Below are positions 44,540 through 56,200 of a DNA stretch of 64,000 bases, in pieces (the stretch's first letter is position 1; the number at the start of each line of letters is the position of its first letter). The DNA is from Deroplatys truncata (taxonomy: Eukaryota > Arthropoda > Insecta > Mantodea > Mantidae). A program made the translations under genes and the position numbers. Below the pieces are notes generated by a model. It did not search any database. It was given only the letters and a program-made list of their open reading frames with translations, and had not been told where the DNA came from. The DNA lies in assembly GCA_030765065.1 (NCBI GenBank), contig CM060981.1, positions 224,199,152-224,263,151 of the forward strand, read 5' to 3'.

Positions 44540-45100
44540 GAACTCATTAGTATGACCTTTTGTACCACTGACCCAAATTCTTGCTTAGGCTTTTATTATT
44601 TTGATACTACCGCAAAGAGCGCGGATGACAGTCATTACGTCACAGTAAACGAGGTAACTACACCGGCCGGCCCATTTCCTCATTGTGACAAGAGATTGGT
44701 GCAAATTTGTCGAGGGGGAAGAATCCTATTCTACGAGATCAAACCGATCCTGTATAGATTCCTTCCACATTATCACTGTTTACTGTCGTCTTGCATTATT
44801 TGAAGCACATTCATTCTATCAACGGATCTTTTCAAGCATCTCTAGACCTGACCGCTCGAGTTTCAAAACTAGTTTCATGGCTACCCTGACAATCTGTTGT
44901 GCTCATTTTCGACGACTTCTTAATACTACCCTTTGCATATTTGCCAACTTACTGAAATTGAAAACAATAAAACTTTTCCTCTTACAGGAAAGCGTAATAA
45001 TCTTTGCAGTGAGATGAAATTAAGAACGCGTAAAATTTTCAATGCAATAAAGGCACACTCGGTCAAAGTAAACGTGGCTAGTCTCTTGAGCAGTTAATTT
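44540..45100. other. No recognisable feature
   Basis: Low-copy sequence. An open frame at 44685-45017 shows no family resemblance. Confidence 0.45.
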
Positions 45101-46059
45101 TTACTTTCTCTACTACGTATGGTAAGTAGGGGGAGGATTGTATTCCACCCAAAAATTCAATACCGAAATTTCACCAGAAATATATGTTTTGAGACCCCCT
45201 GAATCCAAAATAAGCATTTTTGGAAACATGTCCGTGTGTGTGTGTGTGTGTGTGTGAACACTATAACTCAGAAACAAACAGTCGGATAAACACCAAACTT
45301 GGTATTTAGGTTCAGTATCTTCCAGAGATGCGACACGAAGGTTTTCAAGAAAATCCCCCACCCCAGATTACCCTTTACATGGAACATTTTTCGAAAATTT
45401 TTATTTTCTCAAAAATGGCTGTAACAATTTTGATTAAAATATCATATGTTTAAGATATTTTCATGACAAATAAAATGTATGACTTGAATTTTCTGGGAAT
45501 GTCTCCAAAAGTATTCTTCATTGTCAACGACTTTTGCATAACTGGTAAACCGTAAGCGATAGACAAAATTTTACTACACAAAAAATGTAGATCGCGTTAA
45601 AATACACAATTTATGTCATACATTTTTGGTGTTGTTGACAACCATTTTCGAGCTATTGCTTGATATTCCCTTAAGTTTTTCAATACTTATTTTCTCAAAT
45701 GGGAATTCGCTATTCATTTTTTTTTGTCTTGGATATGCAAAGAGTATTAATCTGTGGCAAAGAGAATGGTGCTGCACCTAGCAACCAGCTATTAAGATAT
45801 AAGTCGATGCTTAAAGGCTACTGTACTTCTATATTGACCTTGCAATTACAAAACAAGGGGAACATAGTACGCCTTAAGCGATAGTCAAATATTTTTAGAA
45901 TTGGTCGCTATGTGTAAAATGTAATTCTCTTTGCATGTCAAAAGATCGTTTCTGCAAATGTTTATCTCGATTAATATGAAATAGATGGAGAATAAGAGTT
46001 TGTAAAAATAGTATGTACAAGAGTAGAGAAAGTCATGTGAGTGTAACACATCAGATTTT
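45101..46059 (+). repeat. Family A element, full length, foldback subtype
   Basis: Reference-quality copy: TTACTTTCTCTACTACGTAT (hairpin end), (GT)n at 45233-45256, foldback arms at about 45735-45840 and 45851-45943, then AGAGTAGAGAAAGTCATGTG and CACATCAGATTTTTTTT. It is flanked by T runs, so no unambiguous target duplication. Confidence 0.93.
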
Positions 46060-46182
46060 TTTTAAAGTCCTTTCGAGTGAGTGCGCCATTCACAACCGTC
46101 AGCTTTTGTGCGCCGCTTTGGTTAACTTTATAATAAAAGCCACAAGGCACTGGTTTGGGCTATCTCCACACTGTGCTTGGCG

Positions 46183-46243
46183 TGGAGCAGTGGTTAAACT
46201 ACAAGCAGCTCGAGTTCGATTCTCCTTAGAGGATTGCTATCTT
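46183..46243 (+). other. Possible tRNA-like SINE head
   Basis: GCGTGGAGCAGTGGTTAAAC and CGAGTTCGATTCTCCTTAG resemble boxes A and B. The surrounding 46060-46457 shows nothing else. Confidence 0.3.
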
Positions 46244-46457
46244 TTTATTTCTACTGTAAAATAGTTAAATAATATTGCTTGTATTACTTCGTTTTGCTTA
46301 GAAATATAATTACAATAATGGTGAAATATGTGCTTCTAAAATTAAACTGACTATGAAACCTCCTTCTGACCGATAAATTAATATCATAGTTGCTATCTTT
46401 CGGTATGACGGACTACTAAACAAACGCCACGTACATAAAAATGAAGAAAACCTGTTA

Positions 46458-48127
46458 AATTTTTACTTTTTCTACCATATACATAGCAGGTAGAGAAGGC
46501 ATTGCAATCCAACAAAAAATTTGAAACTGAGATTTCACGGAAATACATATTCTGAAGCCCCCTAAATCCAAATAAAGCATTTTTGGAAACGTGTCCGCGT
46601 ACGTGTGTGTGTGCCTGAACAACAAAACTCAAAAACGATAACTGTGATAAACACCACATTGGTATTAAGAGTTCAGTGTATTTCAAGCATGCAACACGAA
46701 GATTTTCAAGAAAATACACCCAACCCAACTACCCTTTACAAGAAACAGTTTTCAAAAAATTTGATTTTCTAATAAATTGCCCTAACGATTTTGATTAAAA
46801 TACCATATATGAAAGATATTTACATGACAAATAGAATGGATATCTTGAATTTTCTGGGAATAAGCTAGGAAATCCTCATCATTCGGAAGGAATTTTGTAT
46901 AATCTTGTATAACTGGTAAGCGTTAAACGATAGACGAAAACGTACCACAACAAAAAACGTAATCTCTTTAAAACACACAATTTATTTAAAGTAAGTTTTT
47001 TGTGCCATAAGCCGTTTCTGAGATATCCATTATTAAAACTTCGAATTGTTCAATACTTAACATTCTTTCCAAATCCCATTTCAGTTGTTTCTCGCGATTG
47101 CATGAAAACAGTATGGAATTTTAAGGCCAACATATAGCGTGCAGTTTTTGAACATTTGACTATCGCTGTTCTCTTTGTAGCTATATCGAAATGTGTAATT
47201 GGTTATTCCTGCAAGTGTTTTGAAAGGGGATATATCATACATATTATACATTGTACATTTGAAAGGGGATATATCATACATATTATACATTGTACATATG
47301 AAAGGGGAACCACACACATAAGAATTGTATAGCAATAATTTAATTCACTGAATGTTAAAACATTCAACATGTAACTTTGTACAGAGCTATTTGTAAGCAA
47401 CGGGCGCGCTGGCTAATTGAATGGGAATTCCTGGAACTCATAACGACCGTGCCTGGCACAGAGTGGTACGACGCTACATGATGGCGCTGAAGCGCAAGGT
47501 TCTGAAACCTCATATTTTCATACATGCTTGGGTAATGCGGCCTGAGGGCCAATGGGAAGCATCGTTACATTTTCAAACGTAGAGGACGGCGTGGGTAAGC
47601 CGCCCTATATAAGACCAGATTTTGCCGAGGGGGCACTCTTACTTATTACCAGTTCAGCGCAACAAGAAGTCACGCCGACGCAAGGTGCTACAGATGCACG
47701 TGGGTGCATATAAAGGTGGGGATGCGTGTGAAGATAGATAGGCTCCTGATAAATATTCAAGTGGTGGGATAAAGTAAATGGGAAAAGCTAGCCGCCTATA
47801 TTTATTTGAATAATGAAATAAACATCAGTTATAAAGGGAAAACTTGCAGTGTATTTTTAACTTGCCTCACCCACTAGAACCTGAGTTTAAAGAGACTTAG
47901 CAATTAGGTAGGAATGGAGTACTCAACTACCGACGAGCATCACTAGCCGAGGAAGAAAAATACTACAACAGCACGCTGCAAGAGTCGACCAACCATTTCC
48001 CGCTACAGTTTATTTGTATTAAAATATGGTCGAATGAAAAATAAGCTTTAGTAACAATAGTTTATATACTTATTAATACAGATAGAGGGTAGAGTGAGAC
48101 ATGTGAATGTATCACATCAGATTTTTA
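46458..48127 (+). repeat. Family A element, older subtype, split by a solo LTR
   Basis: The left part, TTTTTCTACCATATACATAG to TATTCCTGCAAGTGTTT (47220), resumes at GTTTATTTGTATTAAAATAT (48008) and ends ACATGTGAATGTATCACATC. The break falls inside the family's conserved TGCAGAGGTTTATCTCGATT, which shows the 787-bp piece between is an insertion. Confidence 0.82.
47221..48007 (+). mobile_element. Solo LTR with internal 39-bp tandem repeat
   Basis: Begins TG, ends CA, and is flanked by GTTT on both sides (47217-47220 and 48008-48011), inside an interrupted family A copy. CCCTATATAAGACC at 47602-47615 is a likely TATA box and GAAATAAAC at 47815 a possible polyadenylation signal, in LTR order. 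The first 80 bp hold two and a part copies of a 39-bp unit (TGAAAGGGGATATATCATAC...). The LTR retrotransposon family is not identified. Confidence 0.62.
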
Positions 48128-48169
48128 CTCATGTATTTAAAATGAAAGGGGGGAGGGAAGTTCAGTAGC

Positions 48170-48232
48170 TCCGCGGAGATTTGAACCTGCAACCTCAGGA
48201 ACAATAAGCTAACTCTCTTTTGCTGAGCTAAG
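48170..48232 (-). other. tRNA-like sequence, probable SINE head
   Basis: Minus strand: CTTAGCTCAGCAAAAGAGAG and GCAGGTTCAAATCTCCGCGG, box A and B with usual spacing. Flanks not recognised. Confidence 0.4.
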
Positions 48233-48637
48233 ATAAGAGTGCTGCAGTAAGTGTGGCATTGTAAAGAGCTTTAGTTATACTCCACTTAAGGCAATAAACT
48301 GTGTTTTGGTTACGAATATCCAGTTTTGAAGCATTGAAGAATCTGTCTGTTTGAAATCTCGTATATGAATTAATTTCTCGGAAGACTTTTGTGATTATAA
48401 TTGTGTTCCCTTATGACTACTACAAGAATATACGCAGTCTTGTGAACAACGCCTGGCTGTCCCGAGCTCTCACGGAAGTATTCGATTTCGACCTCAGTTT
48501 CTCAGACGCCGGCCAGTTTTAAATTAACCGCGTGTACAAAAATTACATGTAACATAATGAGACTTCCGTTTTATAACGATCCTTGAAGACCTGTTAGAAC
48601 TGCTTCTTTCTGTTATACACGCTGCAATTATTCCTGG

Positions 48638-48917
48638 ATTTAAATTTAGATTTATTTATGGACGCTCTTTAACTGCTGTGGTTCTTAGCGTCCCATTCTA
48701 TATTGGGCGTGAAAGACCGGTAATTTTGCTCAGAGGCCTCTTTATCAGGTTTGAGGTTCTTTTATGTGCCGTATATCTACGATACGGGGCCACCGGTTTT
48801 ACTTCCCTTCTGAAGGAAGCCATGCTAAAGATTTTAACGTCCGAAAAAATTCATTGCCCTCCACCGGGTTTGAATCCGCGACCACAGGAATTAGACGTTA
48901 GCATGGTAACCACTACA
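48638..48917 (-). mobile_element. SINE S2, lacking the first few bases of its head
   Basis: On the minus strand it starts GTGTAGTGGTTACCATGCTA and ends with an AT-rich tail (plus strand ATTTAAATTTAGATTTATTT). CAATTATTCCTGG occurs at 48625-48637 and again at 48918-48930, an exact 13-bp target duplication, so the missing head bases were lost at insertion. Confidence 0.9.
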
Positions 48918-48930
48918 CAATTATTCCTGG

Positions 48931-50227
48931 TGATATAATAAACACGTATTAAAGCAAAACACACCACTTTCTAAGCTGTACATATATTTCTAGTCCATAT
49001 TTTACGCTTCGTAAACTATGAATAAAAACTGTCATAAAATGGAAACGCGTCCTTCAACCATAAAATGCGAATACGGTAAATAATTTAGTGAGGGAGTTGA
49101 CTTTAAATTCATGTCGTTCATTACTGAATTTCGTGCCCATTTATTGCTGGTTACTAGAGGTCACTATTGATGCAACTCAATTTTAAATCTGCACAGTATC
49201 ATTTTGTTGCAGCCCATTTAAGGGGGGGGACCATGGTCGTTATAGATATACAGATAAGCTCAGGCCTATCACAGCAATGTGCATATACTTACCAATAGCA
49301 CAGTACATTCAGTCTCTAATCTTAAGTTGCCATACAACGCGGAAGAATTTAACGCTTTGTCATGTAACCGTGGTGAAAATCTTTAACACTTTGAACCTGC
49401 CCACAAAGTCATAAAAAACGCCGCCTTTGCCATAAAGTCGTAAAAAGCCCTCCGCTCTCGTATATTTTACGGGCCAACCATAAAAGTTGGCAGGTATGCG
49501 TCTGCCATTCTGGTCGTCATATAGTTCCAAAATGTTTCAAGATGTTTCTTATGCTTGCTGACTTATGGGCTGGACTCTGTGCTTCAAAAGTTATACCCCT
49601 GTTTACATACTTATAATGACTGTTAGATTAAAAAGCGATCCAGACATTCCCATACACACAATCTGCAAGTACGAGCACATTCTCAACTTGGTGATCTTGA
49701 AATTCATGGAGCAGATGAGTGAGGATAGAGGTTGCAGATGGGAACATTGTGATACAGCAGTATGACTTTCAGTATTGACACAAATTTAATGTCGTGCTAG
49801 AAGAGCGAAATGAATTTACCTGCATCGACTTAATTTTGAAAAACGCAATGGTTAAAGGAAAATGTGCTTTTCAACCCGAAGGAAAGAAAAAAAAAATCGA
49901 AATAATATACTTTCGACTTCTAGAACATAATGTGTTTTATTCGACTATCTTTTTTTTATCTCCTGATGGGCTTTATTTTACGCTTATATGACTTTTTCGT
50001 ACGCCTGTGCAACTTTTTCATTTTCAGTTAGCAGCACTAGCAGCTATGCTCGCATTGAGTTAAACGAGAAAACTCTTCTCCTTTTCATTTTCCTAATGTC
50101 TCTCCTGTATACCCGTCTTTCGATCACGCTTTCTTCTCAACTTCTCTCTCTCTCTCTCTGCTCGTGCAATTTAAATGTGATGTAGTGTTTTAAAAATAGA
50201 TAGTAGCTGTTTTACTAACGTGTTAAT
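48931..50227. other. No recognisable feature
   Basis: Low-copy sequence. ATAAAGTCGTAAAAAGCC-type text is locally duplicated at 49408-49450. Short open frames at 49565-50185 show no family resemblance. Confidence 0.45.
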
Positions 50228-50380
50228 AAAAATCTGTTACATCCACATGAATTTCTCTACCCTCTAACGTTCATTGGTGGGTATACAAATTATTCTTACG
50301 CAAGATTGTTTTCCTATCTATTTAATTTTAATCGAGATAAAGTTTTCGGAAATAGATGTATTACACGTTTCCCCATAGAT
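50228..50380 (-). repeat. Old family A right-end fragment
   Basis: ATCTGTTACATCCACATGAA ... TTTAATCGAGATAAAGTTTT, older subtype, directly followed by a younger copy. Confidence 0.75.
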
Positions 50381-50385
50381 AAAAA

Positions 50386-51212
50386 ATTTGAATGTGTTAC
50401 ATTCACATGACTTTCTCACTCTTGTGTAAACTATTTTTACAAATGCTTATTCTTCATCTACTTCATGTTAATCGAGATAAAACATTTGCAGAAATTATCT
50501 TATTTTTAATTTTCTTGTAGGTACAAGAGGAATATGACAGACTTTAAGCAATAGTCAAATCTTTTAAAGAGTTGATTATTATGTGGAACATTTTATTCTC
50601 TTTGCATGTCCAGGAAATAAAAAAACAAATAATGAATTCCTATTGAGAAAAAGTATAAGTATTGGAAAGTTCAAACAAATAGCAAGGAATATATTAGAAA
50701 TGGTCAGTCTACAAAAAAAAAAAAAAAAAAAATTAATTGTGTGTTTTAACGAGCTCTACATTTTTTGTGTAGAAAAATTATGCCTATCTCTTGCGGATTA
50801 CCAGTTATGCAAAAGCCATTCAGAATGAACAGGAGTTTTAGTGACTTCGCAGAAAATTTAAGATATGCCTTTCATTTGTCATGAAAATGTCTTAAATCTA
50901 TATTTTAATCCAAATCGTTAGCAATTTTTGAGAAAATCAAAATTTTCGAAAAATGTTCCATGTAAAGGGTAGTCTGGGGTGGAGGGTTTCTTGAAATTCT
51001 TCGTGTCGCATCTTTAAAATATACTGAACTTAGATAGCAAGCTCCGACTTTTCGTTTTTGAGTTATGCTGTTCACAGACACACGGACCTTTTTCTACAAT
51101 TTTTTTTTCATTCAGTGGACCTCAAAACATGTATTTCTCGTGAAACTTCGGTATCAAATTTTTGGGTGGAATGCAATGCTTTCCCTACTTACTATACGTA
51201 GCAGACAAAGTA
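50386..51212 (-). repeat. Family A element, full length
   Basis: AATGTGTTACATTCACATGA to TATACGTAGCAGACAAAGTA, with the microsatellite reduced to GACACACGGAC. Confidence 0.88.
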
Positions 51213-51882
51213 AAAAGGGCACAGTGATAGTCATACGTTTTAAAACTGGGCGCGGGACATTGCGGGAAACTGAAAATCGACAGGACCTTTTAAAAATGCC
51301 TAAGTACTGTACAATCCGATCCATTAATAACAGATATTTCGGAAATTGCTGATGCCACAGAAAAGTTATTTGAAACAAATTAAGAGTTGTTTAAGAAATC
51401 TGCATTTTTTATGAAGTACGTTTTCGTCTATGCCTAACATTTACCAGTTATGCAAGATTATACAAAATTCCTTCAAAATAAAACGAACGAACTCCATAGG
51501 CTACTCCCAGAAAATTCAAGATACACATTTGTCATGCAAATATCTTTAATATATGTTATTATAATCAAAATCGTTAGAGCCAATTTTTAGAAAATAAAAT
51601 TTCGAAAAATATTCCATGTAAAGGGTAGTTTGGGGTGGGGGATTTTCTTGAAATCTTCGTGTCTCATCTTTGGAAGGTACTGAACCTAAATACCAATTTT
51701 GGTATTTATCTGACTTTTTGTTTTTGAGTTATGCTGTTCACAGACACTCACTTATGGACCTTGTTCTAAAAATGTGCTTTTTGGATTCAAAGGGCCTCGT
51801 GTTTATATGTATTTCCGGTGAAATCTCAATAACGAATTTTTTGGTGAGTGCAATACCTTCTATGTGCGTGATAGAGAAAGTT
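51213..51882 (-). repeat. Family A element, older subtype, right end missing
   Basis: Joined directly at the hairpin end of the previous copy. It runs from GATAGTCATACGTTTTAAAA to TCTATGTGCGTGATAGAGAA. Confidence 0.82.
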
Positions 51883-52191
51883 AAAATGAAAACTTAACAG
51901 CCTCAACACTTTACAAACTTAGAAGCTTGCGCCTTATGCGTGTAATGTGATAGGAACTATGTCGTTTCTCTGTTGTTTTACGTTCACTGAGTAACGAAAA
52001 ATTGGTGTAAGCTTTTTTAAGCATTAATCTTATCGACATTTCAAATGACACAATTTGTAATAAAATACAAAACTTTTATGTACCATAAAGTTAATCAATA
52101 AGTGTGATATTTAACTTCTTTAGCGTTGCTCCTATATCCTTCACTTGAGGAAAGTAAAATGTCTGAGTCATTTTCTTAGTGGGACCTAAGA
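51883..52191. other. No recognisable feature
   Basis: Low-copy sequence up to the TA at the mariner target site. Confidence 0.5.
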
Positions 52192-52193
52192 TA

Positions 52194-53431
52194 CGAGGGC
52201 GGATTGATAAGTCCATGACTTTGACGAGAGATAGCGCTTTAATCACACGTTTCTTGTTTGCACCCAAGTCTTACATCTATTCTGGGTATAATTGCAGAAA
52301 TTCATGTTTCTTAGAACAATCTAAAATTAGCAGATGTGTGTTGCTTCGTAGAAAATGGAGAAAAGTGAATTTCGTGTTCTGATAAAGCGCTACTTTTTGT
52401 GTGGTAAGACAGTGAAGGTAACGGAAGAAAAGCTGAACAAGTATTGTGGGGACTCTGCTCCATCACATGACATGGTTCACAGAATTTCGATTTGACTGTT
52501 CGAGCAAAAGAGATGTGCGCACAGGTCAACCGGTTGTCGCAACAGAAGAAATGGTGAACAAAGTTGACGATATTGTGCTGGAAGACCATCGAGTGAAAAT
52601 CCGTGAGATAGCCAAGACCGCAAATATTTTGAGTGAACGGATGTATAACATTCTGCACGAATTTTGGGTATGAGAAAGCTGTCAGCAAAATGGGTGCTGT
52701 GGCTGCTCACAGTTGAAAACAAGCAGAATCGTGTGGCCATTTTACAGCGATGTTTGAACCCAAATGAGTTTTTGCGGCGTTATATCACGGTTGATAAAAC
52801 TTGGATCCATTACTATCAACCTGAAACCAAACAACATTCAAAGCAGTGGATTTCCTTCGGCAAACCTGCTCCAAAGAAAGCGAAAACCATTCCGTCGGCA
52901 GGAAAAATCATGGTAGCTGTCTTTTGGGATTCACAGGGGGTGACAGACATCCACTACCTGGAAAAGGGTAAAACGATCGCAGGTTCATATTAGGCCGCAA
53001 TGCTGGATCAGTTTCACAAGGAATTCTTAAAGAAACGACCCCATTTGGTGAAGAAAAAGGTTCTCTTTCACCACGATAATGCACCCGCACACAAGTCAGC
53101 CATTGCCATCACAAAATTTGTGGAATTGGGCTACGAACTGCTACTTCACCCACCGTATTCTCCAGATTTGGCTCCGAGCGACTTCCTCCTCTTTGCAAAT
53201 CTGAAAAATTGGCTCGCTGGGAAGAAATTCACGTCCAGTGAACACATTATGGCACAAACAACTTCATATTTTGCAGACTTCAAAAAATCATATTTTTTGG
53301 AAGGGTTAAAAAAATTGAAGAAACATTGGACAAGGTTTATTGAATTGATAGGAGACTATGTTGAGAAATAAAATTGATTTTGGAAAACATTATTTTATTT
53401 AAAAAGTCACTGACTTATCAATCCGCCCTCG
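52194..53431 (+). mobile_element. mariner transposon, near-intact structure
   Basis: 1238 bp, normal mariner length. CGAGGGCGGATTGATAAGTC on the left and the same 20 bases read inward from the right, extended by a diverged GACTTT, with TA at 52192-52193 and 53432-53433. The transposase is on the plus strand. Confidence 0.95.
52355..53371 (+). pseudogene. mariner transposase (DD34D), lightly damaged
   Basis: From ATG 52355 (MEKSEFRVLIKRYFLCGK) the N-terminal helix-turn-helix frame is lost near 52470, continues in another frame through RTGQPVVATEEMVNKV, and returns near 52670 at MRKLSAKWV. In that frame: RRYITVDKTWIHYY, where the family's DETW is DKTW; VLFHHDNAPAHKSA (second Asp); LLHPPYSPDLAPSDFLLFAN (third Asp, exactly 34 residues later). 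It ends IELIGDYVEK. A TAG at 52991-52993 replaces the usual Tyr after GSY. The pattern resembles the mellifera/cecropia-type mariners. Two compensating frameshifts and one stop make it inactive, but all three Asp remain. Confidence 0.92.
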
Positions 53432-53433
53432 TA

Positions 53434-54049
53434 TGTTATACAGAATCTCTCTGTAGTTTATAGGTGCCTTTCTCTCTCTGCAAGGTAAAACCAGTCCAAC
53501 AATATATTTTTAACAGCATGAAAAGTATTACACTCAATCTGCAGTTCTTGTATTTTATGTCCTGATGACCTTTGTTTTCTTCCTGTACAGTAAAAATGAT
53601 TATAACCATAACCTGTTCCCACCAGAAGCAAGATTGTTAATTCTGGTTCATGCAAGTCAGAGTAGATGCAATTAACATTACAAGTGCTTATTGCGGTATT
53701 TGTACTCCCTGCTCGTGGAGGTGAGCAAGACGATTTTTTAAACTATAAGTTCAACAATTATTTTATTTTCTAAAATAGACTTTTATTCAATTCCTTGCTG
53801 CATTAACCTAGATGGTTCGTCGTCTGTTTAATTCTCTGTCCTCCATTTCTGCTAATAAAGGGTCAATTTCTGTGACAATCAAGCAAAGACGACCAAGGAA
53901 ACAGAGGAAGGTTACTGGTGCCTACTTAAGCATTAAATGCCACTAGATTTATAATAAATCTCTACTAATTTAATATAAATTTTACTATACATTCCAGACT
54001 AATTAAAATCCATTTAATTGAGATGAACCGCAAAGCAAGTAAATTGCCG
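53434..54049. other. No recognisable feature
   Basis: A minus-strand 65-codon frame at 53458-53655 has no family resemblance that I recognise. Confidence 0.45.
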
Positions 54050-54262
54050 GAAGAAAAATGTGCTGCGTGATGACTCTTCTACAAACTATTCTTACAAAAT
54101 CTTATTCAAGTACCTACTTCTTGCAAATTGAGATAAATTTTCATTGCATTTCGTTGTTGGTGCAGCAACTAAAGCGCTGGTCTAATCTTCTAAAATGTAG
54201 TGGTAGTGTAGTGCCGTTCTCTTTGGATGACCATGACAGAAATAAATAATAAATAATAACGA
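54050..54262 (-). repeat. Old family A right-end fragment
   Basis: ACTCTTCTACAAACTATTCT ... GGAAATAAATAATAAATAAC-type text follows the older subtype and is cut by the younger copy at 54268. Confidence 0.65.
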
Positions 54263-54267
54263 AAAAG

Positions 54268-55099
54268 GTCTGATGTGTTGCAATCACATGACTTTCTACA
54301 CTCTTGTACAAACTATTTTACAAACGCTTCTTCTCCATCTACTTCATGTTAATCGATATAAAAATTTACAGAAACTATCTTATTGCTAATTTTCTTGTAG
54401 ATGGAAGGGGAATTGGTAGGCTTTAAGCGATAGTCTAATCTTTTAAGAGCTGGTTGCTATGTGGACCATTCCCTTCTCTTTGCATGTCCAGGACATAAAA
54501 AAAACGAATACTCATTTGAGAAAAAGTATATTGGAAAATTCAAACAAATAACAAGGAATATCTCGGGAATGGTTCACTCGAGAAAAAAAAATGTATATGA
54601 TATAAATTATGTGTTTTAACGAGATCTACATTTCTTTGTGTAGTAACATTTTGTCTATACCACTTACGGTTTACAAGTTTTGCGAAAGTCTTTCGGAATG
54701 AAGAGGAATTTTGGGGATATTCAAGATATATATTTCATTTGCCATGAAGATATCTTAAACATATGACATCTTAATCAAAATCGTTAAGAGCCATTTTTGA
54801 GAAAATAATTTTCGAAAAATGTTCCAAGTAAAGGGTAGTCCGGGATGGGGGGATTTTCTTGAAAATCTTCGTGTTGCATCCTTGGAAGATACTAAACTAA
54901 AATACCAAGTTTGGTATTTATCCGACCATTCGTTTTTTAGTTATGCTGTTCACAAACAGAAACACGCGTGGACATGTTTCCAAAAATGCTTTATTTGGAT
55001 TCAAGGCAACTCAAAACATGTATTTCAGATGAAATCTCGGTATCGAATTTTTGGATTTAATGCAATACTTCCCCGTCTACTATACGTAGTAGAGAAACT
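54268..55099 (-). repeat. Family A element, full length
   Basis: GTCTGATGTGTTGCAATCAC to ACTATACGTAGTAGAGAAAC. The microsatellite is reduced to ACAGAAACACGCG. Confidence 0.88.
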
Positions 55100-55608
55100 T
55101 AAGAAGAAAGTAACGAATACGGATTTGCTGTTAAAAAAAAGTATAAAGTATTTGAAACCTCAAGCCAAACACAAAGAATATATCGGAAATGTTATCTAGA
55201 TAAATATATAAATACGGAAATTAAAAAAATGTGTGCTTTAACGAGATCTACATTATTTGCGTGGCAAGATTTTGTATAATTCTTCGGTTTATCAGCTATA
55301 CAAAGTCATTCAGAATAAAGAGGACCTCGCTGGTTATTCCCAAAAAACTCAAAGATATAGACTTCATTTGCCACGCAAATATCTTTATCATATAGCATTT
55401 TAATCAAAAGTGCTATTTCTGAGAAAATAAAAAATAACGAAAAGGTTTTCCATGTAAAGGAGACTTGGGGTGGGGATTTTCTTGAAAATCTTCGTCTCGT
55501 ACCCTTGTAAGTTACTGAACTTAAATAACATGTTTGGTATTTAATTGACTTCTCGCTTTGGAGTTGTAGTGTTCCTACACACACATGAACATTCTTCTAC
55601 AACTTTCT
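55100..55608 (-). repeat. Family A element, older subtype, both ends missing
   Basis: Middle region from GTAACGAATACGGATTTGCT to CACACACATGAACATTCTTC, joined tandem to the copy on its left. Confidence 0.78.
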
Positions 55609-56200
55609 TTTACTTTCTCTACTACGTACAGTAAGTAGGGGAAGTATTGTATTCCACCCAAAAATTCCATACCGAGATTTCACCGCAAATACATGTTTTG
55701 AGGACCCCTGAATCCAAAAAAAAACATTTTTTGAAACGTGTGTGTGTGTATGTGAATAGCATATCTCAGAAACGAACAGTTGGATAAACATCAAACTTGG
55801 CATTTAGGTTCAGTATCTTCCAAGGATGCGACACGAAGGTTTTCAAGAAAATCCCTCCACCCCAGACTACCCTTTACATGGAACATTTTTCGAAAATTTT
55901 AATTTTCTCCAAAATGGCTCTAACGATTTTGATTAAAATATCATATGTTTAAGATACTTTCATGACAAATAAAATGTATATCTTGAATTTTCTGGGAATG
56001 TCTCTAAAAGTATTCTTCATTGTGAACGACGTTTGCATAACTGATAAACCATAAGGGATAGACAAAATTGTACTACACAAAAAATGTAGATCGCGTTAAA
56101 ATACACAATTTATGTTGAGTGAACCATTTTCGAGATATTGCTTGTTATTCCCTTAAATGTTTCAATACTTATACTTTTTCTCAAATTCGTTATTCGTTTT
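55609..56200 (+). repeat. Family A element, right end replaced by the next copy
   Basis: TTTACTTTCTCTACTACGTA to ATTCGTTATTCGTTTTTTAC. Its right ~330 bp are missing and another left end begins at once, giving a direct tandem. Confidence 0.9.

Noticed and set aside
44252-44803. 183-codon open frame on the plus strand
   Set aside because: The first 90 codons are the antisense of SINE S2; the rest resembles nothing known.
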